NCBI GenBank assembly: GCA_032622095.1
Contig: CP136064.1
Location: 176,220,247-176,284,246, forward strand
Source: Siphonodentalium dalli
Lineage: Eukaryota; Mollusca; Scaphopoda; Gadilida; Siphonodentaliidae
Direction of reading: 5' to 3'
DNA: 64,000 nt
Shown: piece by piece, positions 1-12,519 of the stretch
Numbering within the stretch: the first letter of the stretch is position 1
How the letters are laid out: the number at the start of each line of letters is the position of its first letter
Notes under the pieces: model-generated
What the model was told of the DNA's origin: nothing
Databases searched by the model: none
The model's input: only the letters and a program-made list of their open reading frames with translations
Program-made: the position numbers and the translations under genes

Positions 1-320
1 ACAAAAAACATGGCCGCCAGTGGCCATCTTGGATTTCAAAATTTAATCCATTAGCACGGGCCACAGGTCGTACCTTTAGTCTGATCGTCATAAAATTTGT
101 CATTGATGTTAACGATGACATGTAGTTGGGAACGACTCATTTTGGGGTCATTCGGCTGAAAACATGGCCGCCAGCAGCCATCTTGGATTTTACTGTTCTC
201 TTCATGTCTATAAACTAGTATTAGACATTCAACTTTCCACATTCCTAATCGCTCCATTGACTGTAATATATTAAATTATTCCCTTTCCAAGTTGAGCTAC
301 AGTGTCATTGACACTTTCAT
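1..320 (+). mobile_element. Helentron-like satellite element, copy 1, right end only
   Basis: Two satellite monomers are followed by the same non-repeated right segment (TTGAATGTCTAATAC complement) and the terminal AGTGTCATTGACACT hairpin with TTCAT at 306-320. The element continues off the left edge of the window. Confidence 0.7.
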
Positions 321-383
321 TTTATTACACACCCACTAATTTTAAACTCCTGTATTCAACATAATGACTGTCATTGAATAAAT

Positions 384-3300
384 AGAACCCATTCAGTCTC
401 ATGGTAGTGTGGTCGTCGGAGGGTTAGACCCAGAAGAAATTGGTAAAGAAGCGGTTTTGGTGTCATTCGACGCGGGAGAATCTCGTGTATAACATATCCA
501 AAATCCGCTAAAATCCGCTTTGGGGAAAATTCAGGATCCAAGATGGCGTCCAACATGGCTGCCGTTAGTCAAAAGATACTCTGACTGAGATTAATTCGAT
601 TATAGTGAGAACAAATGTTGTCATATGTATACAATGTATATATTTCTGCAAAGGTAAAATATTGTGACACCTGTTTATGACACAAATGGAACCCCTCGTC
701 CCAGATGGCCGCCAAAATGGCGGCCTAAACTCGAACATTTGAAGTTTTTGCTAATATCTTAAAGATCAATTCCCCTGTTGTTAGATAATGGTTCAGATTG
801 GCGACTTTGTTTAGTCTTATTCATGATAATTCAGCATTGGAGCAATGAAAGATACCATAAATGGGATCCCAGACTCATCTACACCCTCAAAAATTCGATT
901 TTACAGAACGCGGTATAAAATTCCACAAAAATCGCCATTGGGATTAGTCATATATCAACAAGAAATGGACAGAACTGCACAATGTATTAAAGTTGGGCAT
1001 ACCAATATCTATGAATACTCTAATTCAATGAAACCATAATGGCGCTTTGTCTCAAAATGGGGTGAATTTTTTTTTGGAAAATGGCAGATATTGATCAGTG
1101 TCGTTCAATCCATTATAAGTAGTGGTTGATGAATAAAATTGACTAAATAAATACGAATGTATACCTCTTTATGATGCCATTAATATGCTAGCTCTGTGTA
1201 AAAACTTAAACATCAGTACCAAAAATGACTGCCAAAATGGCCACCCGATGTGAAAAATACTATTTTCTATCACTTCTGTTTATCACTTATTGCTCTCTGA
1301 ACTGGGAAACAATGGGTATATTCTTTCAATGATCGTATCAACTGATCATTCCAGCAATGACATGTCTAATCGATTAGATCATAGTTTACTCCGGTCCTTC
1401 ACTAATAAGTTATAACGAATGCGGTATGAAATTTAACCAAAATCAACTTTGGGGTTCTGGTCACATTTGATATTTAGGGATGAGCAGATCTTGTCTACAA
1501 AATAATTGAGCGTTTCTTTTATTTGTGAACATTCCATCTCAAATAGACCAAAAGAAACAATACATTTTATCTAATATGGCTTCCAAAAATAAAAAATGGT
1601 AGACTCTGCCCAGCTTATCATATAATGGAAGTTGTGAGTGGTGGATGCAGTTGATAGTTGGCTAATATACATGTATGTGGCTCATATACATCAAAACTAT
1701 TTTTTTCAATCTGTTGGTGGCTTCCCGTGGGTTGACAAAATCGCGACGCATCAGTGCTATAATGTCGTAACTCAATTATGGCGGAAATGAGTATTTGATA
1801 ACCATTCGAATCGTGAGAAAAAATCCAATCCGATGGGCCAAACTCTTTTTGCATTGGATGACAAATATTCGCACAACCAGAAAAAGCAAATGTCGTATCT
1901 CCAGCGATCTTTACAATTATTCGTGCTATGAGGTCGTATGTCCAACAGCAGCCAATCGGACGCTTCAGGTTGTCCACGTGACTTCTGTTTTGTGTTTGTG
2001 AATTCTAAAATGTGTGCTATATGGTAGTATCTCCATGTTAGTCACGTGATCATTTGGTGATTTAAATTTGTGATAGTTCCACATATCTGTATGATGATGC
2101 ACATGGGTGAATTTTCATAGTGTAGAATATGCACTTTTTAGTTCATAGACACATGCGATTGCCACCATATTTAGCTTAATCTGCATTTATTAGCACAACT
2201 TCATTATAGCACGGAAACAAATCGTCGCTGGCGTACGCAAAATGTCATATCTCCAAACATATAAATGAGGGAGTAAACAGAAAACAATATGTGGTTCAAT
2301 GAACAGCTAATGTCAGTTTTCATTGGGATAAATACAACCATACGTCATGCTTTGTCAACATTAGGAGAAATATTGTCTAAAAACTTCAACCTTCATTTTC
2401 TCGGAAAGTTGAAAATGTGGGTTACATTATAGCACTGATGCGACGAAATATTAACTATTCGGGCTCGGCCATCATTTTCAAGTTTCAAGCTGAAACTAAA
2501 TGTAGCCCATGGATTCCCCATTTCGACATGTACGAAAAATACGATAAATGGTGATCTCCTATGTCCTAGAAAATACGTGTGCCAAATACATATATGTATG
2601 AAGAAACTATCCCCATACATTGTTTACACATCGACTCCGTAAGTATGTGGAGGTCTTCTTGGACAAGCGTGATTTTCAAACCTCAAAACCGTCCGTACAA
2701 ACAATAAAAGTTAATAGGAAATTACGTTGGATGTAGGTCTAGAGTACGTCGTCCGCATGAAATAGTTTTCGTGTCATTAATTTGCACATATTTCGTGCTC
2801 TGATGAGCATGGATGAACGCCTTATGTGGCAGTTTGATTGTCTAGCATCCGGAAAATAACATGTTCATTGTTCACATTTCTTAGACAAACATGTTGTTAA
2901 TCACCATGTTCATGTGGCATTTCTATCCAATGACAACCTTGAAATACCAGTTCATCAAGCTATATGGTTGATACCTTTACGCCTACGGGTCAGATCCAGC
3001 CGTGGCGCACATTGTGTCTACATATCATTGATGAAATTCACTAAATGTGTAGTAGATATCGGTGCGTCTATATATTTACTAGAATGTTTCTATCCACATG
3101 TATATACCCACAATCGCATGACACAAAATTGTCACATGGAGTGTGAAGGGTATACAATGTACGTATGAAATATCATTTTTCCTCTTGATATTGAAGAAAC
3201 CAACTTGCCCACCAATTAAGTAAACCCCAGATTATTCGCTTTTCCCTCCTGTCCTTTTCAATTTCGCCATCACTGGAAAACCCATTATAGCCTGATGCTT

Positions 3301-4602
3301 CCGGACTGTTCCGAATAGTCGTTATAAGTAGAAATATTGACACTGTGTTTTCAAATAATCCAGATTTGTGCGCAATTTAATTTCTTTTTAATTAATTTCC
3401 AGATAGTCCCTCGTAATAAGTGGACATCGTGTTGGATCCTGCAGTAGATACTGCTAGCTGGAACATCACGGGCTGAACTGATTGTGGTAGTAGATTATTG
3501 GCAACATGTTTAATGGGTCTGTCATAGTTAGCTCACAACCGAAGTGTTGTTTCGGCTTTCCTCTGAGCAGAACTTAAATTTGAACAATTTTCGGTGGCCA
3601 TTTTGGTAGCCATCTTAGAATTTTGAATCGTGGTTGGCTACTCATACCCACAAAAAACATTGATTTCAATCAATGATGTGTATTGGTGCCGAATTGGCGT
3701 TTTGTCGAGTGGGTTTTCGTGAATAACTACATATTTGCCATTTTCATTATTATTGGCGACCATGTTGGACGCCATCTTGAATTCTGTATTTTCCCCAAAG
3801 CGGATTTTAGCGGATTTTGGATATGTTATACACGAGATTCTCCCGCGTCGAATGACAACAAATTCCTTCTGGGTCTAACCCTCTGACGACCATACTAAAT
3901 ATCTGCCATTTCTCATATTTTGACCGCCATTTTAAGACAAAGCGCCAATTTGGGTTTCATTGAATTGGAGTATTTATAGATAATGGTATGCCCAACTTAC
4001 ATTGTACAGTTCTGTCCATTTCTTGTTGATATATGACTGGAATCACAATGGCGATTTTTGTGGAATTTTATACCGCGTTCTGTAAAATCAAATTTTTGAG
4101 GGTGTAGATGAGTCTCGGACCCCATTTATGGTATCTTTCATTGCTCCAATGCTGAATTAACATTAATAAGACTAATCAATGTCGCCAGTCTGAACCATTA
4201 ATATCAAACAACAGGAATTGATCTTTAAGATATTAGGCAAAAACTTCAAATTTTCAAGTTTAGGCCGCCATTTTGGCAGCCATCTGGGGTGAGGGGTTCC
4301 AGTTTTTCTATAGATATGTAGCATAATACTTTACCTTTGCAAAAATGTTTACATTTGTATAAATATGGCAACATTTGTTCTCATTATGTCGAATTAATCT
4401 CAGTCAGAATCTCTTTTGACTAAATGCGGCCATGTTGGACGCCATCTTGGATCCTGGATTTTCCCCAAAGCGGATTTTAGCGGATTTTGGATATGTTGTA
4501 GCAGAGATTCTCCCGCGTTGAATGACACCGAGATCGCTTCTTTACCAATTTCTTCTGGGTCAACCCCCTTTTTTGCATACCATGACCACACTATGGTTCT
4601 AG
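384..4602. mobile_element. Long inverted-repeat (foldback) element
   Basis: Arms of about 700 bp at 384-1093 and 3895-4602 are inverted copies. Both hold the segment with GCGGATTTTAGCGGATTTTGG, the TACCGCGTTCTG segment and the CCGCCATTTT segments. A shorter direct copy of the outer part (about 3750-3896) lies just inside the right arm. The 2.8-kb centre has no convincing gene but contains further inverted pieces, e.g. GACGCATCAGTGCTATAATG near 1744 against its complement near 2420. No clear target duplication was seen. Confidence 0.65.
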
Positions 4603-4784
4603 AGAAGAAGATAATTCTTGACGGTCGGATGGACGAGGAGTGATAACTATAGTTTCACCGGAGACGAGGTGAGCTAAAAAAGTAATGTGGTTTATGCAGA
4701 GTATATCTGCAGGGGGGGCTGTAGCGACCCCCCCCCCCCCCCAGTTTCACCCCTGATCTAATGACAAGATGTATTATTTATTTT

Positions 4785-5430
4785 TATCCCGCGCCAAATT
4801 AAAAATTTGCGGGGGATATAGTAATGGGTTCCGTCAGTCCGTCCGTCCATCCCGAATTTGTAAGAGTCATAACTTGAACAAATGTAAACGGATTTCAAAG
4901 ATTTGTGGTATATGAGTTCACCTGACCATTACCTAGAATGAGTTCGCAAGCCAGGTCTGGCCAGATATTTTTACCGGAGTTATTGGACTTTGTTTATTAT
5001 TTTTGTCAAATAGCAAATAGACGACGTCACAGGGCTCATTTCCACAAATCTCACCGGATTTCAAAGATATTTGGTGTATAAGTTCACCTGACCATTACCT
5101 AGAATGAGTTCGCAAGCCAGGTCTGGCCGGATATTTTTACTGGAGTTATTGGAATTGTTTATTATTTTTGTTGAATTTACCAAATAGCAAATAGACGACG
5201 TCACAGGGCTCATTTCCACAAATTTCAACGGATTTCAAAGATTTTGGTGTGAGTTCACATGACCAGTATCTAGAACGAGTTCGCAAACCAGGTCCGGCCG
5301 GATATTTTCAGCAGAGTTATTGGACTTTGTTTATTATTTTTGGTGCAAATGGACGACGTCACATGGCTAATTTCCACAAATGTCAGTACCTAAAATGAGT
5401 TCGCAAGCCAGGCTTTTTGACAAAATCCCC
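4785..5430. repeat. Tandem array of ~170-bp units with a terminal hairpin
   Basis: A hairpin (CCCGCGCCAAATT against AATTTGCGGG) at about 4788-4815 is followed by CCGTCAGTCCGTCCGTC. Three diverged units then start at 4891, 5057 and 5231 with GATTTCAAAGAT and include GACGACGTCACAGGGCTCAT. A C17 tract lies just before, at about 4727-4743. Confidence 0.7.
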
Positions 5431-6361
5431 CCACTTGTTTAGCACATATTGAGAACGCAAACATTATTGAGAATGCACTTCCCCAACTGCACAATTCGGT
5501 GGGGGATACCGTCGTCTTGCGACTGCTTGTTCACATTTTGAAAGCTTCTGTATGTATAATTTTGGGTATCTGTACTGATCTGTACAAGAAATACAGACTG
5601 AGGTGAGTAGTGCAGATTCACATCCTGAGGAAAACTGAATAAAGCCACTTTCAGTGCGCTACCTATCAAACATTTAATAAGTACTCAACTGAGTCAACTA
5701 CTTGAAAACATATACCGTTCAAAGGTTAAATGAATTTTTGCGACGTTATCTCCCTGTTACACGAATGATATGCTCATTGACCGCTGGAGCACTAAAATGG
5801 GTATAATCAGTGTTTTTTCCCCTCTGAATTCGAAGTTTTTATACTGAAGTGTTTCTGGATAATCAGATTCTTCTGTGTGATAACAAACTGGGGCAGATGT
5901 TGAGGGAATTCTAATCGTGCTTGCCAAACTTGAATTACTGTTCAGAACCCACGTGGCTATCCTGGTACTGTTTGCACAATTGGAGTGAAACTACTAATAT
6001 TTGACATCACGGGAAGTTTGTGTGTTAAAATATAATCGGCATTCACGAAAAAGGACTCTCGTCACATTCCCTCAATTGGCATGATCCGTGTTTTATTTTT
6101 CTGAGTGACCTGGTGTAATTGTTTACGTTGCATATTTTTTGAATTTCACACCTTTTCTCCTATTCAGCATTTTCTTGGCAAGTTTTAGCTCGTCTACTTT
6201 GGTTCCAGCAAAATAGATTCATGCAAGAAATAATGTTCTACGATGTCAGTTGTGTCGAGATCTGAATTATTGAAGTATCTGGTGGCGCCACAGTAATCTC
6301 CTAGAGTCCATCCCTCTGATCGCAGGACAGAATGGGCTCAAATTTAGTGTGGTTACAGGTA
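5431..6361. other. Unassigned intergenic stretch
   Basis: I see no gene, array or paired repeat here. Short open frames have no recognisable motif. Confidence 0.4.
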
Positions 6362-8013
6362 ATGAAAGTGTCAATGACACTGTAGCTCAACTTGGAAAGG
6401 GAATAATTTAATGTATTACAGTCAATGGAGCGATTAGGAATGTGGAAAGTTGAATGTCTAATACTAGTTTATAGACATGAAGAGAAAAGTAAAATCCAAG
6501 ATGGCTGCTGGCGGCCATGTTTTCGGCCGAATGACCCCAAAATGAGTCGTTCCCATCTACATGTCATCGTTAACATCCATGACAAATTTTATGACGATCA
6601 GACTAAAGGTACGACCTGTAGCCCATGCTAAAGAATTTAGTCTTACAAAGAGTAAAATCCAAGATGGCTGCTGGCGGCCATGTTTTCGGACGAATGACCC
6701 CAAAATGAGTCGTTCCCATCTACATGTCATTGTTAACATCCATGACAAATTTTATGATGATCAAAGTAAAGGTACGAGCTGTAGCCCGTGCTAAAGAATT
6801 TAGTCATACAAAGAGTAAAATCCAAGATGGCTGCTGGCGACCATGTTTTTTGGCCGAATGACCCCAAAATTACTCGTTCCCATCTACATGTCATTGTTAA
6901 TATCCATGACAAATTTTATGATGATCAGACTAAAGGTACGACCTGCAGCCCGTGCTAAAGAATTTAGTCATACATAGAGTAAAATCCAAGATGGCTGCTG
7001 GCGGCCATGATTTTTGGCCGAATGACCCCAAAATTACTCGTTCCCATCTACATGTCAATATTATCATCCATGACAAATTTCATGATCAGACGAATAGTAC
7101 GACCTGTGGCCCGTGCTAATGGATTAAATTTTGAAATCCAAGATGGCCGCCATGTTTTTTGTCCGAGTGACCCCAAAATGACTCGTTCCCATCTACATTC
7201 CAATTTCAACAGCCATGACAAATTTTATGATGATCAGACTAAAGGTACGACCTGTAGCCCGTGCTAAAGGATTTAGTCATACAAAGAGTAAAATCCAAGA
7301 TGGCTGCTGGCGGCCATGATTTTTGGCCGAATGACCCCAAAATTACTCGTTCCCATCTACATGTCAATATTATCATCCATGACAAATTTCATGATGATCA
7401 GACGAATAGTACGACCTGTGGCCCGTGCTAATGGATTAAATTTTGAAATCCAAGATGGCCGCTGGCGGCCATGTTTTTTGTCCGAGTGACCCCAAAATGA
7501 CTCGTTCCCATCTACATTCCAATTTCAACAGCCATGACAAATTTTATGATGATCAGACTAAAGGTACGACCTGTAGCCCGTGCTAAAGGATTTAGTCATA
7601 CAAAGAGTAAAATCCAAGATGGCTGCTGGCGGCCATGTTTTTTGGCCGAATGACCCCAAAATGACTCGTTCCCATCTACATGTCATTATTAACAATCTTG
7701 ACAAATTTTATGATGATCAGAATAAAAGTACGACCTGTAGGACGTGCTAAAGAATATAGTCATACAAAGAGTAAAATCCAAGATGGCTGCTGGCGGCCAT
7801 GTTTTTGGGCCGAATGACCCCAAAATGACTCGTTCCCATCTACATGTCAATGTCAACATCCATGACACATTTCATAATAATCGGACCAAAGGTACGAACT
7901 GTAGCCCGTGCTAAAGGAAATTGTTGACGCATCACGCACACACACACGCACACATGGACGACGGATACCAAGCCATGGCAATAGCTCAAACTTTACAAAG
8001 TAAAGTTGAGCTA
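6362..8013 (-). mobile_element. Helentron-like satellite element, copy 2, reverse orientation
   Basis: Read on the minus strand it begins TAGCTCAACTTTACTTTGTAAAGTTTGAGCTA-like at 8013 and ends with the hairpin AGTGTCATTGACACT and TTCAT at 6362. About ten satellite monomers lie between. A (CA)n-like tract (about 7936-7955) sits where the other copies have GTCCGTCGTCC. T flanks both ends. Confidence 0.75.
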
Positions 8014-9099
8014 ACTAGGATTCAAATGGGGCAACCTCATCAAATGGAGACATAGCCATGGGACAGACCTATTTGGTGTGGATGGTCATGCAGTAGAATA
8101 TTTCTTATTAACAATGTTTTAATGTTTTATATATAAAATCAAAATAACTTATACAGCAGTAAACAGAATATATTGCTACTTTTGTACAATCATATAAAAA
8201 TATTCCAGCGGTCTGTATAGTGCAGTTAGGGAGCATACATAATATAGTTTAAATATTACGTACATAGGAATGGCAAGGCCAAACGGCCCACTAGAACAGC
8301 CAGGATTTTTATCCTGCTTGTGCTGTTCTAGTACAACCATACAAACGATAAGGAAGCAGAAAATTTCACCAAGAGTTTGATACATTATACAAAATGTACT
8401 GATCAGGGAGATCAGGGAGATCTAGTATGTGCTGGTGATGTAAATCTGTAACAGATCATAATGAATCCCATATTATATCATTAAAAAAGCCATTACATAT
8501 TTCCTTATCTGTCACTAGTGAAGAATAGGCACGTGCTACATATCACTTGGCATGGCGCCATAAAAATGACCGCACCGCATCTTCACATTGATTCAGGCAG
8601 ATTAATACTATATGAAAAGCCGTGCATGACACCAACACCAGACAATGCAATATATTTTCTATCACCAGCCCCAGAGCGCAATACTGTTGTGAAGCGTCTC
8701 AGTCAATGCTGTCAATATATGCATTTTGCATTTTCTTTTCAGGATTTTTATTTGTTAAAAAGACATAAAGCTCTAGTTTGTTTATGTGATATACAATATA
8801 TTCAACACGTTATGTTGGGATATAAGATTTTATGAAACTCGATTCATAAAATCTTATATTGATTCATAAAATCTTATATCCCAACATAACTCATTGGAGA
8901 TCCTCTTTCTGTTTATTATGGAGAAAGGAAGGACCAAGGATTTTTTCACCCACAATGGACATTACACCATCACCTTTGCAATATAACCAGGCATTATAAG
9001 GTTACCCTATTCTAAGTCACCAGGTGCAAAACATGCGGCAACTCACATCTAACCCTGCAGAAATCCTTAAAAGAAAAACACTCTTTCCTCATAACACCA
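8014..9099. other. Unassigned stretch with a short palindrome
   Basis: A palindrome at about 8813-8887 (TTATGTTGGGATATAAGATT and its complement) is the main structure. A 105-codon open frame at 8518-8835 ends inside this palindrome and shows no family motif; I do not treat it as a gene. Confidence 0.4.
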
Positions 9100-9103
9100 T
9101 TAA

Positions 9104-9346
9104 CCCTTTGCGCTGGTGCAGCATTAAAGATCCTGTGCCTGTGCATTCTCTTATATATGCGAGTCTCCCATAGGGAGCATCGCATATATAAGAGAAATCA
9201 CTGGCTTACAAGATCAAGGTAAATATTGTTAGGCCAATGCATTCTCTTATATATATGTGAGGTGACCTTTGGGCAACTCGCATATATAAGAGAATGCATT
9301 GGCACAGGGTTTTCGCAAAAATTAGGAAGCTCCAGTCATCAAAGGG
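9104..9346. mobile_element. piggyBac-type MITE with two internal hairpins
   Basis: TTAA flanks both ends (9100-9103, 9347-9350), with termini CCCTTTG and CAAAGGG. Inside are two long hairpins (about 9143-9196 and 9233-9303), both containing ATTCTCTTATATAT and its complement. TTAA targeting and CCCTTT ends are typical of piggyBac-like elements. A related fragment lies near 58250. Confidence 0.65.
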
Positions 9347-9360
9347 TTAAGGATGTTTAA

Positions 9361-9534
9361 CCCTTTCTCTACTAAATGGAATTTCCCACTCGGTTATAAA
9401 AGTATGCATTGGGAATGGTCTAATATTCTTTGGAGGTGTTTTCATGAAAAGCAAGCAGACGTCAGATAATACAAAGTACAAAAGGAGTCCTATTTATTAC
9501 AGGGAAATGTTCAGATAATAAGTTCATGAAAGGG
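9361..9534. mobile_element. Second piggyBac-type MITE, 6 bp from the first
   Basis: TTAA flanks it at 9357-9360 and 9535-9538, with termini CCCTTTC and GAAAGGG. It carries the 'cggttataaaagtatgcattgg' and 'aaatgttcagataataagttca' modules. These recur near 14660-14700, 24180-24370, 29880-29920, 52160-52220 and 52640. Confidence 0.6.
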
Positions 9535-9769
9535 TTAATTTGCTCAATTATCTGTCCAATACTACAAGATACATTGCTCAAATTATACGCTGACCTATAT
9601 TTATAACAGATTATTGAAAATTTACTATGATTTATTTACCTACCTCAAATGTTCAATCTTATTTGATAGAGGAAACATGATGAAAAGGGTGTAAATTCAC
9701 TGGAAAACTTATGGCAGTTAGTGCACTATGCATTTTCCAGACTGAGCCGCCAGTAGTCCCTGTTGAGTG

Positions 9770-10110
9770 TTTAATACTATGGCCCAAAAATAATGCTCAA
9801 GTATAGTATAAAATTGCCCAAAACATGTTATTTATCACATTTTGTTCAACGAAATCTGGCCGGATTGTCAAATATCTAACACCCAAAACCACTTGATTTT
9901 AGAGTTATCCATCTTCAACCGCAATTTGATCCAAGAACGTCGGCTTGAGGAATATTTGCCAGGCCGTCAAAATTTACATATCTCGGGGAAATAACAAATT
10001 TCAAAAATCGATATCTAATCACTCCTCGACTCAAATCAAAATTTGTTTACACCCCCCCCCCAAAGAAAAGGTAATTTGGGAGAGTTAATTCAGATTATGC
10101 ATCTTTAAAA
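9770..10110 (+). repeat. ~330-bp interspersed repeat, copy 1 of 3
   Basis: It shares order and sequence with about 26570-26910 (same orientation) and 54560-54905 (inverted). Landmarks are CAACGAAATCTGGCC, CACTTGATTTTAGAGT-ATCCATCTTCA, CTCGACT and CAGATTATGCATCTTTAA. No ends or coding potential were recognised. Confidence 0.6.
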
Positions 10111-10923
10111 ACAATTATATTTGAATGTTTCTTACCTCATATGTTCATGTAATTTTGAATATTCTCAGCCCAAAAATAAATAAGCTGTCTCTCAAATTAA
10201 ATACATGGAAGAAGACTTGAATACAATTGGATGTGGATATCAAACTTTTCAACACTTGGGTTAGAGCACGATAGAAATAAAACATTCAGCAAAGTTACAC
10301 AAATATCAGTCAACAAACAATTCCATCAGCACACAAGTTCCATTATCTTGTAGGCATCATTTCAGCCTAATTTTGTAACAACAAACATTGAAATATCAGT
10401 CCTATCAGGCACTAAATATTATAATCTGTTAAATGATTCTTTCTATAGAATATATAATTTCTTATATAATCAGATATAATGATATAATTTGGACATTTAT
10501 CGGTTAGTATTTTTTAAAACAGACCATGATGAGACATTCAGGCAATCTCAGACAGAGATGCAAAATGCCCAAAATTGACCGTAAGTATTATACCAGAAAA
10601 TTTGAAATTAAATAAATATTAATTGATAGAAGCGTTTCCGGACAGGGGTCTTCGATTCATATTTATTATTTTATACCCTGGAAACTTTATTAATCTTGTT
10701 ATAGGAAGAGATATAATAGACCAGCTTTAAATGGATAAATGACACCAACCACCGAATTACCATAATAATCTCATAATTATAAACAAAGGAGATATCTAGA
10801 AAAGAGCCTCATATCTGATATTACCCATGGGTGTACATATTGTCCCATGTGAAGGAAAACCGAATAAGCAAACAATGCAAGCCTTCAAATTACAAGATGT
10901 TTCAGCCTTCCCCTGACACAAGC
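10111..10923. other. Unassigned stretch
   Basis: AT-rich DNA with no gene or repeat structure that I can support. Confidence 0.35.
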
Positions 10924-11167
10924 CTTGAAATAGTGTGTCTGTCATTTGCAGAATGAGGTCCCCAGAGGGTGAATTTAGTGATGCTACCCCGTACAGTGGG
11001 CTAGCATCACCAAATTCACCCTCTGGGAACCTCATTCTGCTGAGGTGTAAGCAGAATGAGGTCCCAGAGGGTGAATTTGGACAATGCTAGCCCGCTATTC
11101 GGGGTAGCATCACTAAATTCACCCTCTGGGGACCTCATTCTGCAAATGACAGACACACTATTTCAGC
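10924..11167. mobile_element. Palindrome of palindromes (244 bp)
   Basis: The whole block is an inverted repeat about a centre near 11046 (ends TTGAAATAGTGTGTCTGTC and its complement). Each arm (about 10949-11040 and 11051-11143) is itself a hairpin of GCAGAATGAGGTC-CCAGAGGGTGAATTT. Four near copies of one about 45-bp unit therefore stand in alternating orientation. Confidence 0.7.
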
Positions 11168-11419
11168 CTTCCCATGACTGTGACATCAGCCAGGATCGAT
11201 ACTACACAAGACCAAGTTTCAATCTGTGCCTCTCATATACTATCCTTGTGCGCCGAGCTTGGGGTTATGTATAGTTTTTATAAAGAATTGTTATAAATCA
11301 ATTGTTTCATTTTAGGTCAATTTTGTTGGTTGGCTTAATGAAAACCAGTTACGATGTCATGACATGTTCATGAAGTCAAAATATTGTGGGCCAGAATCCA
11401 GACAAGACTGCACATATCA

Positions 11420-11520
11420 TACTACAGGTCAAAGTTTTGAAGTAGCATTCCATATATGAAAGTCATGAAAAATTCACAAGCTCCATATATGGAAATGGTA
11501 CTCCAAAACTTTGACCAGTA
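11420..11520. repeat. Imperfect palindrome
   Basis: GGTCAAAGTTTTGAAGTA..CCATATATG pairs with its complement ending CAAAACTTTGACC, with a loop near 11465-11490. Probably a small foldback MITE. Confidence 0.5.
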
Positions 11521-12359
11521 GCACTAAAACCACGGAACTGGGGCTGGATGAATCCAATACGGCCGTGACCCAGTGATCTCGCTTATAGGTTCATGTTCCT
11601 TTGCAAGGTTCTTTCCCTTTAACATCATATTGGGGTCATTCTATATATGCCTTGCATACTATCATATTACACAATCAAGATAACTTCCAGATCTCATGAT
11701 TAGGCATAAATTATATTAGTAGAGGTATGCCTGGCATGGGATGGAACTTTGTCCTACTGCAGCATCGAGCACAGCTGATATAATACTGGTACAAGCAACA
11801 CAAACAGTGCACATCAATCAGAAGCTATATGATTAATACATGTATACCAAGAACCTAATTCATAAAAATTGTGTTCTCAAGCACCACTTGCATTTGAAAA
11901 TTATTGCCAATTTATTGCTCTTCAAAACGGGAGGTAATTCAATTGCTGGTAACTGGAACAAGAGACAGTGAAAAGTGAATACGGAGAAACTGGAACTCGC
12001 TTGCCAAGAAAAGCTAGTAAGATCGGGAGAATAAATAGAACCACAAATCAATTATGATGTATTTTATTCTTGTTCATTTCATCCAGTTGCATCTTGTGTA
12101 TCCTGTGTAATATTTTGAAAAGTATTATTTAACGTGATTAATTATTCACTTATTTATATATCCTCTTTATGTATTCACATTACTGGTGTTGACAATAGTA
12201 TAAGATCCTGTCGAAGAGCCAGTAATGTAAAATTACATATATAATATACCAGGGTTTCCGCCAGGCCGGCTGCGGGTCCGTCCCACGGACCCATTCCCCT
12301 CGCAGATGATCTGTTTGATTTATACATGTACCAATAGTCAGTAGCAATATGTCATAAAA
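11521..12359. other. Unassigned stretch
   Basis: No supported gene; the open frame on the minus strand at 11860-12051 lacks motifs. Confidence 0.35.
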
Positions 12360-12519
12360 AATCCGGCTACAACGGGAGTTCGGGGGGTTAAACAGAATAC
12401 TGGTGAAAAAGCGGGTCAATTGAGCACAGTGTGCTGTACCGGCAACACACTGTGCTCAATTGACCCGCTTTTTCACCAGTATTCTGTTTAACCCCCCGAA
12501 CTCCCGTTGCAGCCGGAAT
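12360..12519. repeat. 160-bp nearly perfect palindrome
   Basis: Left arm AATCCGGCTACAACGGGAGT..GAGCACAGTGTG and right arm CACACTGTGCTCAAT..ACTCCCGTTGCAGCCGG match with very few mismatches around a loop of roughly 10 bases (TGTACCGGCA). Arm identity this high implies a recent origin or ongoing gene conversion between arms. Confidence 0.7.

Noticed and set aside
8518-8835. 105-codon open frame on the plus strand
   Set aside because: No domain, no splice partners, and its 3' end lies in a palindrome. It probably arises by chance.
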